Origin: a virus
IMG/VR virus record: IMGVR_UViG_3300042934_000547
Coordinates: 167,976-231,975 of that record
Direction: 5' to 3' (one strand)
Length of the DNA: 64,000 bases
The notes below the pieces were generated by a model. The model made no database searches, was not told the origin of the DNA, and saw only the letters and a list, made by a program, of their open reading frames with translations. How positions within the stretch are numbered: the stretch's first letter is position 1; the number at the start of each line of letters is the position of its first letter. Made by a program: the position numbers and the translations under genes. Of the stretch, positions 7,517 through 14,480 are shown piece by piece.

Positions 7517-8131
7517 ATGAATATAAAAAATAAGATTAGGTTATTCTTTCATAAATATAATTTAGATAATATATTTCTATTCTTTAATAATGATATAGAT
7601 TTAGAAACTAAAACGACCATTCTGAGTGAGGAAGAAATATTAAGCAATCCTTTAGCTAGTTTATGTCAGCACCCATTTTATTCTATTATAGATATAAGCT
7701 TTGTTAATCAAAAAATAGTAATCAGTCTAGAGTCAATTATAACTCTAACCATATTACATGATTGTATTCAGAATATTTATAATAGAACGTCTGACTATAT
7801 ATTCACATTTGACATCACACGGTCTTATAAGATAGATAAGCTCGTAATCGATGTGGAAATACAATTCAGTACGACTCAGCAGGCTTATAAGTATTTACTC
7901 CTTTTACTGACTGACCTTAACCTAGAACTTATAGAAAGTGTAACTGTAGAACCTAAAAATATTTACGAGCATGATGATCTACTAAAATATTTCAATTCAT
8001 ATCAAGTAAATTATGAATCATATATACGATATTTGGATTCTAGTAAAACTAAACCTCAAATCAAATATATTATTGATGTACTTCATAATCATAATGATAT
8101 GATTAAAAATATTCGTGATTTAATACATTAG
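7517..8131 (+). CDS. Hypothetical protein, 204 aa
   Basis: A 204-residue protein with no recognised motif. It is rich in Ile, Leu, Tyr and Asp and appears to be mixed alpha/beta and cytoplasmic. AGGAGG lies 9 nt before the ATG, with a late-type promoter candidate just upstream. It is the first rightward gene after the structured junction at 7.05-7.4 kb and ends in a bidirectional terminator shared with the convergent YD-like gene. Confidence 0.75.
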   Translation: MNIKNKIRLFFHKYNLDNIFLFFNNDIDLETKTTILSEEEILSNPLASLCQHPFYSIIDISFVNQKIVISLESIITLTILHDCIQNIYNRTSDYIFTFDITRSYKIDKLVIDVEIQFSTTQQAYKYLLLLLTDLNLELIESVTVEPKNIYEHDDLLKYFNSYQVNYESYIRYLDSSKTKPQIKYIIDVLHNHNDMIKNIRDLIH

Positions 8132-8135
8132 AAAA

Positions 8136-8176
8136 AAAAATAAACCTCTAGGACTTTAATCCTAGAGGTATCTTTA
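8136..8176. terminator. Bidirectional terminator between convergent genes
   Basis: CCTCTAGGA and TCCTAGAGG form a 9-bp stem (8145-8168), with an A tract to the left and a T-rich tract to the right, so it can serve both converging genes. Confidence 0.8.
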
Positions 8177-8180
8177 TTTT

Positions 8181-9200
8181 CTATAAATCCGTATATATTT
8201 CTTCTAATAGATTTCCATCCATATCATAAATTTTTCTATGCTTTTGATACTTATCAAATCTTACAGCTTCCTTATTCCATTTAGAATAAATAAACTCTTT
8301 AAAATGACATTCTATATCATTATAAATGAAATCTCTTTCCATCATCAACTTAGAGAAGTTTCCATCATGGAAATATATACTTCCACCATCAGGCATGATG
8401 ATATTTTTGTATTCATAGTCGTCGATTTTTTCTGTTACCATTACTACATCATGTGGTAACGATTCTATAGTAACGGTGTGCCCCTGATTAGCAGCTACTA
8501 TTGTGTAAGAACTAGGACGTCTTTGAAGTACCTCAAAATTATCAGTTGGTTTTAATAATATCTTATCCCTAATTTTACTATAATTGATCTTACCATAAAC
8601 TGATGAAACTAAATCTCTGAATGAAGAGTAATTACCATCTGTTAAAATAGATGTACCGTTCTCAGTGATATTAGCTAATAAGCCACTCTTGCTATAGAAA
8701 TATTTAAACTCTTTCTTAGCTGGTATTATGACTATCATTCGTTCCACATCGTGACGATATGATGTGTATGAATATATCATATGAGATACAGTACGTTGGT
8801 CGTTTAAACCTAAAACGCTTTTAACTAACAACAATTTGGTATCCATATTATTATAAATGCTTATTGTTGCCTTACCAGTAACTTCATCATATATTATAAC
8901 AGTATTACCATATTGCACTCCCTTTATTTCACGTTTAGTAACTTCGCCAGTAACAAGATTTGTCGTCCTATGTATTTGGTGTGGTAAATCTTCACGCAGA
9001 CTCATGTATTCAACATTTAATTCAGTTGATGCTACAAAGTCAGTCTTTGTCTTTATTCCACCATAGTTATTATAAATCTCTTCCTTTAGAAGTTTACCCT
9101 GAGACTCTTCGGTCCCCTGTTCATAAAGATATGTATGTCGTAACTTTGATTGTCCATCTACTAATGCATATACTTTCCTTAATTCATTTTTTCCTTCCAT
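8181..9200 (-). CDS. Divergent YD/RHS-repeat-like protein
   Basis: The 339-residue product starts at MEGKNELRKVYAL, where AGGAGG lies 6 nt upstream; a longer frame reaching into the promoter is not used. It retains scattered YD-type strands (IYDEVTGKATISIYNN, FKYFYSKSGLLANIT, KIYDMDGNLLEEIY) but is more divergent than the four paralogues at 2.4-6.9 kb, and the middle third has no obvious repeats. It shares their genomic style: a single gene, an early-type promoter at 9239-9249 about 40 nt upstream and its own terminator. Function unknown. Confidence 0.65.
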   Translation of the reverse strand: MEGKNELRKVYALVDGQSKLRHTYLYEQGTEESQGKLLKEEIYNNYGGIKTKTDFVASTELNVEYMSLREDLPHQIHRTTNLVTGEVTKREIKGVQYGNTVIIYDEVTGKATISIYNNMDTKLLLVKSVLGLNDQRTVSHMIYSYTSYRHDVERMIVIIPAKKEFKYFYSKSGLLANITENGTSILTDGNYSSFRDLVSSVYGKINYSKIRDKILLKPTDNFEVLQRRPSSYTIVAANQGHTVTIESLPHDVVMVTEKIDDYEYKNIIMPDGGSIYFHDGNFSKLMMERDFIYNDIECHFKEFIYSKWNKEAVRFDKYQKHRKIYDMDGNLLEEIYTDL

Positions 9201-9238
9201 TTGTATCCTCCTTATATAACCTTTTAACTTATCGTTTA

Positions 9239-9249
9239 TATAATATATA
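9239..9249 (-). promoter_or_regulatory. Early-type promoter candidate
   Basis: Reads TATATATTATA, then 3 nt, then ACGA on the minus strand, about 40 nt upstream of the 8181-9200 gene. Confidence 0.55.
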
Positions 9250-9264
9250 CCCATATCAAATTTT

Positions 9265-9298
9265 GAAAATAAAAGGGAGGAGTGAAATTAATCACTCC
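9265..9298 (-). terminator. Terminator-like hairpin
   Basis: GGAGTGA (9279-9285) pairs with TCACTCC (9292-9298). On the minus strand it is followed by TCCCTTTTATTTTC. It separates the upstream RNA-like region from the 8181-9200 promoter. Confidence 0.55.
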
Positions 9299-9361
9299 CA
9301 ACAAGATGATTTTTATTACTTTACTTATAACCGAGACTTATGATATAGTTATATATATTTA

Positions 9362-9397
9362 GAAAAAAAAATATCGGGTAGGAAATCAATCCTACCC
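9362..9397 (-). terminator. Intrinsic terminator of the ATP-cone operon
   Basis: GGGTAGGA (9376-9383) and TCCTACCC (9390-9397) form an 8-bp stem. On the minus strand it runs into GATATTTTTTTTTC, a strong U tract. Confidence 0.8.
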
Positions 9398-9400
9398 ATT

Positions 9401-9503
9401 AGGCATGTGTAAAAGTAATTGATTTATATGAATTAAAAAAGGAACGTTGTTGATGGAAAACAAATTTTAGGAGTTATACATAACAAATTGTCTTCACATG
9501 CCT
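9401..9503 (-). ncRNA. Possible structured 3' RNA element
   Basis: AGGCATGTG (9401-9409) and CACATGCCT (9495-9503) pair perfectly over 9 bp, enclosing about 85 nt of AT-rich sequence. On the minus strand this closes just before the terminator at 9376-9397, so it would be the 3' end of the ATP-cone transcript or a processed small RNA. The 301-nt stretch 9255-9555 holds no gene that I can support. Confidence 0.35.
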
Positions 9504-9555
9504 ATTTTATTTAACTGAAATTTTCTTATTCAATTACCTTATTGTTATTACCCTA

Positions 9556-9669
9556 TTAATTATTATTACGTTGAATTGGTATAATATTATGAGTAAATTT
9601 GAATAGTAATTGTTCAGACTCTTCCACCATCAATGCCTCTAGTATGAATTTCTTTTCATTAATTGTCAT
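9556..9669 (-). CDS. 37-residue hypothetical protein
   Basis: A 37-codon frame beginning MTINEKKFILEALMVEESEQ starts 3 nt after the stop of the ATP-cone gene with an AAAGGA site upstream. It looks soluble and amphipathic. It is probably translationally coupled to the ATP-cone gene. No family recognised. Confidence 0.5.
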   Translation of the reverse strand: MTINEKKFILEALMVEESEQLLFKFTHNIIPIQRNNN

Positions 9670-9672
9670 AGT

Positions 9673-10521
9673 TTATTTTTCCTTTATTATGTATTCTAAA
9701 TTATTCAGTTTAAGTTTATTAGCATAACTAAATAATTCAGTGGCAAATATATCATCACATTGTTTATGCCAATTTATTTTTTCTTCATCTGTCATTTCCA
9801 ACAGCGTACAAAATTCATCATATCTATCTATATATAGATATACCTTAGATTTATTATCCCATACATCCAATGTTTTATCTAATCTCACTTTACGAACAAT
9901 AAATCGTGCCAGTGTTTTTAATACATTGATATATAATTCTTTATTGAAACGTCCTGATTCTTCAAATAACTGAAATACATTTACAGTAAATTTATTGTAT
10001 CTAATTCTATCAAGACTAATATATCCACTGTATATATATTTAAATAAATCGTATCGCTCATTTATCTGTATTGGATAACTAAAATTATTCATATTAATAT
10101 TGTGAGTACATTTCGATACCCAATCATTAAATTTCTTTGAATTAATATTAGTATGTAATATCTCAGTTACCGTATAACTAGGTTGTATATTGATGAAATT
10201 ACTTAATGGTATTTCATCTACACAATTCACAGGAACATAGGAATTTGCTCGGTTATTATTATAACAGACGTAATACTTAAGAGCCATAGGTTCATATTTA
10301 ATGAGTAATCGTTCAATAGCCTCCTGTATCTCACAGCTTTGAACTATATCCCTAGAACCAAATTCTTTTTTGATTTTTCCAGAGATAGTATAAACTAATG
10401 AAACGTCCTCTAGATATTTTTTAGGATTGCAAGCCACCAAAACTGAATTTAAAATAATATTGAGTTTTTCTTTATTAAATGGTTCTACCGCCCCGTTCCG
10501 TTTAATAATTAAAGTAATCAT
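9673..10521 (-). CDS. Stand-alone ATP-cone domain protein
   Basis: Residues 1-95 resemble the ATP-cone of ribonucleotide reductases and NrdR: an IIKRNGAVEPFNKEKLN start, a paired-helix region, EIQEAIERLLI, and YEPMALKYYVCYNNNRA at the end. In those proteins the domain binds ATP or dATP and sets enzyme or repressor state. Here the remaining 185 residues match neither a reductase catalytic domain nor NrdR's zinc ribbon. A role sensing dNTP levels is an inference. The gene has a GGGAG site 9 nt before its ATG, a late-type promoter candidate at 10558-10569, and is followed by a 37-codon gene and a strong terminator. Confidence 0.7.
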   Translation of the reverse strand: MITLIIKRNGAVEPFNKEKLNIILNSVLVACNPKKYLEDVSLVYTISGKIKKEFGSRDIVQSCEIQEAIERLLIKYEPMALKYYVCYNNNRANSYVPVNCVDEIPLSNFINIQPSYTVTEILHTNINSKKFNDWVSKCTHNINMNNFSYPIQINERYDLFKYIYSGYISLDRIRYNKFTVNVFQLFEESGRFNKELYINVLKTLARFIVRKVRLDKTLDVWDNKSKVYLYIDRYDEFCTLLEMTDEEKINWHKQCDDIFATELFSYANKLKLNNLEYIIKEK

Positions 10522-10557
10522 ATTGTAAGTCTCCCTTCTAATGCCTATTAATTAAAT

Positions 10558-10569
10558 TATCTTTATGTT
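10558..10569 (-). promoter_or_regulatory. Late-type promoter candidate
   Basis: Reads AACATAAAGATA on the minus strand, 37 nt upstream of the ATP-cone gene start. Confidence 0.35.
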
Positions 10570-10641
10570 TGTTTTTTCGTTAAATATTCTACAGTTACAT
10601 AAATCAATATCTCCGTGAAATTTATTATTTTATACCATTGC

Positions 10642-10653
10642 AACATTATAATA
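10642..10653 (+). promoter_or_regulatory. Late-type promoter candidate
   Basis: AACATTATAATA, one base different from the triplicate AACAATATAATA sites, lies about 15 nt upstream of the ribosome site of the 10680 gene. Confidence 0.5.
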
Positions 10654-10679
10654 GTTGTGGAAGACTAAAGGAGAATATG

Positions 10680-11489
10680 ATGATGGAAAATAAAATAGAT
10701 GTACAAGGATATAAGTATTATTCAATAGAAGATAATATTATTAGAATCTCTAAAGATAAAAATGTTATTAATGATAAGTGGACTAAACTGAAAATGGATG
10801 CATTAATGGCTTTTCATATAATATCGAATGATGATGGAGCCAAATATATTATGGTTGCTATGTACAATAATGGTGACTATAAAAATCCTGTTCTGATATT
10901 TGTTTCAAATTTTATAAATGAATGGGACGCAAATATTGGTAATAGAATACTAGGGAAAACATTCAACAGGTATACTGGAATTGATGAAAATTTATTTAAG
11001 GTTATAAAAATAGAATATTCCGAATATGTTGCTATATATAAGGAAGATTCATTTAAAAATATTTATGACCAACTTATTAATAAAGATAAGTTTAATGAAG
11101 TCCTTAAAGCATTTAATTCTGCTTTTATAGAAATGGGTAATCTTAATATATCTCTACCTGATAATCTTTATGATTATATGAAACACGGTGCATTTGATTA
11201 TGACTACGATAATGAATTAGGCATTGAGCAACTTGAATTTGACCTTGAAATAGATAATGAGAGACTAATCAACCAATTAGACTTAGAAACATTTCTCGGT
11301 CATAAATTAATTCAACCTGTTATAGTCAAATATAATCGAATTATAGTTTTAGAAGATATCAAAAAAGACTATGGATTATTCCGTGACGCCACTGATACAT
11401 TATATCTAGTTACGTTTATTCGTGGAGATATAATAGATGATGAAAACCTAGATTTAATCGAGTGGAATAAGAGCTTTGGAGTGAGGTAA
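10680..11489 (+). CDS. Hypothetical acidic protein, 269 aa
   Basis: A 269-residue acidic protein. Three in-frame ATGs occur in a row; the second is chosen because it sits 6 nt after GGAG, but the neighbours at 10677 and 10683 are also possible. The middle and C-terminal parts are rich in Asp, Glu and Tyr (for example AFDYDYDNELGIEQLEFDLEID). No family is recognised and no membrane segments are visible. It is divergent from the ATP-cone gene, with late-type motifs for each direction between them. Confidence 0.72.
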   Translation: MMENKIDVQGYKYYSIEDNIIRISKDKNVINDKWTKLKMDALMAFHIISNDDGAKYIMVAMYNNGDYKNPVLIFVSNFINEWDANIGNRILGKTFNRYTGIDENLFKVIKIEYSEYVAIYKEDSFKNIYDQLINKDKFNEVLKAFNSAFIEMGNLNISLPDNLYDYMKHGAFDYDYDNELGIEQLEFDLEIDNERLINQLDLETFLGHKLIQPVIVKYNRIIVLEDIKKDYGLFRDATDTLYLVTFIRGDIIDDENLDLIEWNKSFGVR

Positions 11490-11505
11490 TAAAATATATT
11501 ATAAA

Positions 11506-11516
11506 TATATATTATA
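11506..11516 (+). promoter_or_regulatory. Early-type promoter candidate
   Basis: TATATATTATA, then 3 nt, then ATGA, about 45 nt upstream of the 11561 gene. A second, partial copy (TATATTATA) lies immediately upstream at 11495-11503. Confidence 0.55.
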
Positions 11517-11527
11517 ACAATGAATTA
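11516..11527 (+). promoter_or_regulatory. Late-type promoter candidate overlapping early motif
   Basis: AACAATGAATTA fits AACA-N6-TA and shares its first base with the end of the early-type core, suggesting one gene pair served by both promoter classes. Confidence 0.35.
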
Positions 11528-11560
11528 AACAAATTTAAAATTTTAGGAGGAACAACAAAG

Positions 11561-12280
11561 ATGGATATGGATAATACATTCATGAACCCAAACCAAGTGA
11601 ATCAAAAGGAAATAAAGGATTACGAAGCAGAATTCGATACTCCAATTACATTAAGTGAGCCGATGAGATTTTATATCGAGACCACTACACGTTTAGGTAT
11701 GGAGATATTAAAGAAGTATACTCCAATTTTCGGCGACTTAATCGGTACGTTTATTACGGTTAATACCAAAGGCGATCTTGAAGTATCATTACAGTTTGAG
11801 AAAAAAGGTGCTGGCAATGTTGTAGACTTATTCAACAACAGTGACTTCAACCAAAGAATTACAGCGTTCAATACGCTTAACACAACAAACAGAATCTTCG
11901 ATTTAGATGATACTGTTAAAGGAACTTTCCAAAGATTCTTAATCAAAGCTAATCCAATGCAGAAAATTGATTGGAATCAATATATCAGACAAATAACAAT
12001 CAACAACAACACTATGAGTGGAAAGCACACAATTCTTGAATTGGCTCACATTTCACTTGATAGATTGCTGCCTGAATTAATATTTGTTGGAGAAGATGCT
12101 AAGAAAAAACGCACTACTCAGATTAAGACTATTATAACTGGTTCTGTAAATCCAGCTTCACCATTATCAAAAAATTGGTTCGTGAAGATAGATATGCTGG
12201 ATCAAGCTACTGTTGATTTCGTATCTAAAGAAGCAGGAATTGTTACAAGCACTTACGGCTTGGATATGATAACACTCTAA
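11561..12280 (+). CDS. Abundant-looking protein of unknown function, 239 aa
   Basis: A 239-residue soluble protein. Codon choice differs from most neighbours: many C-ending codons (AAC, GAC, TTC), similar to the capsid gene, which suggests high expression. It has no recognised motif. Early- and late-type promoter motifs overlap upstream, AGGAGG lies 10 nt before the ATG, and a strong terminator separates it from the ssDNA-binding protein gene. It could be a virion component or an abundant DNA-metabolism protein; nothing in the sequence decides between these. Confidence 0.72.
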   Translation: MDMDNTFMNPNQVNQKEIKDYEAEFDTPITLSEPMRFYIETTTRLGMEILKKYTPIFGDLIGTFITVNTKGDLEVSLQFEKKGAGNVVDLFNNSDFNQRITAFNTLNTTNRIFDLDDTVKGTFQRFLIKANPMQKIDWNQYIRQITINNNTMSGKHTILELAHISLDRLLPELIFVGEDAKKKRTTQIKTIITGSVNPASPLSKNWFVKIDMLDQATVDFVSKEAGIVTSTYGLDMITL

Positions 12281-12288
12281 TATAGCAG

Positions 12289-12320
12289 AGGGTATACATT
12301 ATGTATACCCTTTAATTTTT
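12289..12320 (+). terminator. Intrinsic terminator
   Basis: AGGGTATACA-TTA-TGTATACCCT forms a perfect 10-bp stem followed by TTAATTTTTC, right after the 11561-12280 stop. Confidence 0.8.
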
Positions 12321-12338
12321 CTCTATGGAGGTACACTA

Positions 12339-12668
12339 ATGGCTTTCGAAGACAAACTCGAATATGACATAGAACAAGAATTAGGTGTATTTGATGAAAA
12401 AGGAAATACATCACTTGAATTAAGAGTTGTAAGCTGGAATAAGAAGCCTGCTAAACTTGAATTAAGAAAATGGGTAACCAACAGCGATGGTCAAAATCCA
12501 AATAAAGGATTCTCATTCTTAACTGATGAAGGTCCGCATCGTCTTGCTGAACTTTTAGTTGAAAATAATTTTGGAGATACAAAAACTCTAAAAGCTCTTT
12601 TAATTGATAGGGATGATTACGATGAATCTGAATCAGATTATGACTATTTGGATGAAGAAGAAGAATAA
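12339..12668 (+). CDS. PC4/YdbC-like ssDNA-binding protein with acidic tail
   Basis: The 109-residue product has a PC4-type core (residues 22-85): LELRVVSWNKKPAKLELRKW on the beta-sheet side, then a KGFSFLTDEGPHRLAELLVE helix segment, similar to the YdbC family of Firmicutes. That fold binds single-stranded DNA as a dimer. The last 18 residues are almost all Asp, Glu, Ser and Tyr, ending DYLDEEEE, an arrangement like the acidic C-terminal tails by which single-strand binding proteins recruit partners. A role as the phage's replication or recombination SSB is inferred. GGAGG lies 7 nt before the ATG and a strong terminator follows. Confidence 0.75.
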   Translation: MAFEDKLEYDIEQELGVFDEKGNTSLELRVVSWNKKPAKLELRKWVTNSDGQNPNKGFSFLTDEGPHRLAELLVENNFGDTKTLKALLIDRDDYDESESDYDYLDEEEE

Positions 12669-12673
12669 CAATT

Positions 12674-12713
12674 AATGGTGGAACCTGTAATCGGGTTCCA
12701 TCATTTTTTTTTG
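12674..12713 (+). terminator. Intrinsic terminator
   Basis: TGGAACC and GGTTCCA pair (extended outside by ATG/CAT), followed by a T9 tract. Confidence 0.82.
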
Positions 12714-12766
12714 TATTATGACAATATTCGCATCAAGATAAGAATGTAAAAATTAACTTTTTTGAA

Positions 12767-12777
12767 TATATATTATA
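12767..12777 (+). promoter_or_regulatory. Early-type promoter candidate
   Basis: TATATATTATA-GAT-ATGA, about 100 nt upstream of the 12881 gene. The extended sequence is the same as at 28967 (plus) and 4112 (minus). Confidence 0.6.
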
Positions 12778-12880
12778 GATATGAATAGTAAATAATAAAT
12801 AGTAGTATATTCTTAGTTGAATATATAAACTCACATAACTATTCTTCTTTCATAAGAAGTGAGTAATAGAGGAGAATGAA

Positions 12881-13015
12881 ATGAAAGTAGCAATATTTAT
12901 TTTAGGAGTAATGATTTTAACAGCAATAATACCAGCACCATATAATGTAGTTGCAGCTGTTGCATTTGGATTTATATTATCTGGTATAGATTTAAAGAAG
13001 AAAAATGATAATTAA
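12881..13015 (+). CDS. 44-residue membrane mini-protein
   Basis: A 44-codon frame starting MKVAIFILGVMILTAII with GGAG upstream. Almost the whole product is hydrophobic: one long or two short membrane spans with a proline-containing turn (IIPAPYN), and a Lys-rich end (DLKKKNDN). It is the first of three tiny membrane proteins behind an early-type promoter. Function unknown; lysis or envelope modification is possible but unsupported. Confidence 0.6.
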   Translation: MKVAIFILGVMILTAIIPAPYNVVAAVAFGFILSGIDLKKKNDN

Positions 13016-13039
13016 ATATGAATAATAGAACGATAAAAT

Positions 13040-13077
13040 AATATAGCGGGAAATAAGAATGCTATATTATTTTTTAT
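13040..13077 (+). terminator. Terminator-like hairpin
   Basis: AATATAGC (13040-13047) pairs with GCTATATT (13061-13068), followed by ATTTTTTATC. AT-rich stem, so efficiency may be moderate. Confidence 0.5.
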
Positions 13078-13093
13078 CTAAAAGGAGATAAAG

Positions 13094-13279
13094 ATGAATA
13101 CAAAGAAGAGTAATACAATATTTTTATTAACAGTTGTATTGAGTTTGTGTTATAGTATGCTTATATTTGGGGCAATACAACTTGCTAAAATATACGGTAA
13201 ATTACCATTATTTATAGTAGGAATGGTTATGTATTTAATTGGAAAATTTATATATTTTAAAAGGATGAAAAATGACTGA
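13094..13279 (+). CDS. Small two-span membrane protein, 61 aa
   Basis: The 61-residue product has a short Lys-rich N-terminus (MNTKKSN), a hydrophobic span at about 8-28 and a second at about 37-54, and a basic tail (FKRMKND). AAAGGAG lies 7 nt before the ATG. Its last 8 nt overlap the start of the next mini-gene. Size and topology resemble small class-II-like holins, but this is only topology; no family match is claimed. Confidence 0.65.
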   Translation: MNTKKSNTIFLLTVVLSLCYSMLIFGAIQLAKIYGKLPLFIVGMVMYLIGKFIYFKRMKND

Positions 13280-13418
13280 AATAATTTCATTGGCAATAAT
13301 AATTATCTTTATCTTAAAATGCATAACGACCGATCCACATGCTGTAATATACAGAGTTATTGGATTGGTATTCATTGTATGTTTTTTGTTATTAACTAGT
13401 ATATTTGGAGGTTATTAA
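13272..13418 (+). CDS. 48-residue membrane mini-protein
   Basis: A 48-codon frame (MTEIISLAIIIIFILK...) starts inside the end of the previous gene and stops at the base before the next ATG, so all three are tightly coupled. It has two hydrophobic spans separated by CITTDPHAVIYR. No good ribosome site of its own is visible, consistent with coupled translation. The ribosome site of the next gene (TTTGGAGG) lies within its last codons. Confidence 0.55.
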   Translation: MTEIISLAIIIIFILKCITTDPHAVIYRVIGLVFIVCFLLLTSIFGGY

Positions 13419-14468
13419 ATGAATAATTATCAAGTAGAAGTAAGCCAATTATTGGGAAAATTCTATGTTGCGTATAGCAAATTAGAAACTATTGTAAATG
13501 CTTTATTTGCTGCATCCACAGAAAATATTTCCCATATTAATATCTATCTAGATATTAATTCTATGACTAAGGTGCTATATGGAAATATTGACTTTAGAAT
13601 GGATGAAAGACTTCTTATATCTGCAAGTATCGTAAACTTATGTGCTCATTATAGGTCTTTCTTTAGACGCTACTATAATACAGAGACTACATTTTATATT
13701 ATAGATTCTCATAATTTACCCTTAATTAATCGACGTATAATAAAGGATTACAATATCTCTTATGCAAAGAATATTGATACTAAAAGAGATTTATTGAATA
13801 AAGTTAAGGTGAATATAGAATGTACAAAGATGCTATGCGAATATTTACCAGAAATATATGTTATCCCTACGACGTTTGAAACTGGTGTTATAGTACGTGA
13901 ATTGATGGGGAGAGAACAGAATAAACCTACGGCACACATGGTTATTACTAAGGACCCATATAATTATCAATTGATAACTGATGTAAAGAATTCATTTATA
14001 TTGAGACCAGTTGATAAGGAGAAAACTTATTTTGTTGAATCTTCAAATTTGTTTAAAGTAATTGAAATTGAACGAGGATTAAAAAGGGGACTCGAACCTC
14101 TTATTTCCTCACAACTATACTCTATATTATTATCACTTATTGGTATCAAAGAACGCAACATTAAAAGTATCTTCAGTATACACACGGCAATGAAGATGAT
14201 CCAAGAGGGTATAGAGAGTAATTGTTTGGTTAATGGATATAATCATAATCCAAATTTATTCTTTAGTAGAATAAATGGGGTAAATCCAGAGGAACTAAAA
14301 AATAGATTTGAAGTGATAGATTTAATTTATCAACATAAAATATTTGTGACTCATCCAGAATTTCAATTATTAGACACCTTTATAATAGACAAACATAATC
14401 CACAGGAAGTGAGGGAAATATGTAGTAAATATTATCTTTTAGATCCTATAGATTTAGAGAGACTGTAA
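13419..14468 (+). CDS. Degenerate FEN/PIN-nuclease-like protein (tentative)
   Basis: A 349-residue protein whose order of segments recalls 5'-3' exonuclease/FEN domains: NIYLDINSMTKVLY (residues about 41-54, like the first Asp strand), FYIIDSH, then TTFETGVIVRELMG where FEN proteins have xEADDxIxxLA, then HMVITKDPYNYQL where they have VxxDKDxxQL. Key aspartates of the last two motifs are missing, so if the relationship is real it is catalytically dead. It lies immediately before the baseplate-hub candidate with a 12-nt gap, hinting at a virion role. The assignment is by pattern only. Confidence 0.4.
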   Translation: MNNYQVEVSQLLGKFYVAYSKLETIVNALFAASTENISHINIYLDINSMTKVLYGNIDFRMDERLLISASIVNLCAHYRSFFRRYYNTETTFYIIDSHNLPLINRRIIKDYNISYAKNIDTKRDLLNKVKVNIECTKMLCEYLPEIYVIPTTFETGVIVRELMGREQNKPTAHMVITKDPYNYQLITDVKNSFILRPVDKEKTYFVESSNLFKVIEIERGLKRGLEPLISSQLYSILLSLIGIKERNIKSIFSIHTAMKMIQEGIESNCLVNGYNHNPNLFFSRINGVNPEELKNRFEVIDLIYQHKIFVTHPEFQLLDTFIIDKHNPQEVREICSKYYLLDPIDLERL

Positions 14469-14480
14469 AGGAGTTAGAAT

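Noticed and set aside
2411-9200. YD-repeat genes as an RHS toxin/immunity locus
   Set aside because: No C-terminal toxin domains, no conserved RHS core cleavage motif, no VgrG/PAAR or immunity genes, and each gene has its own transcription unit.
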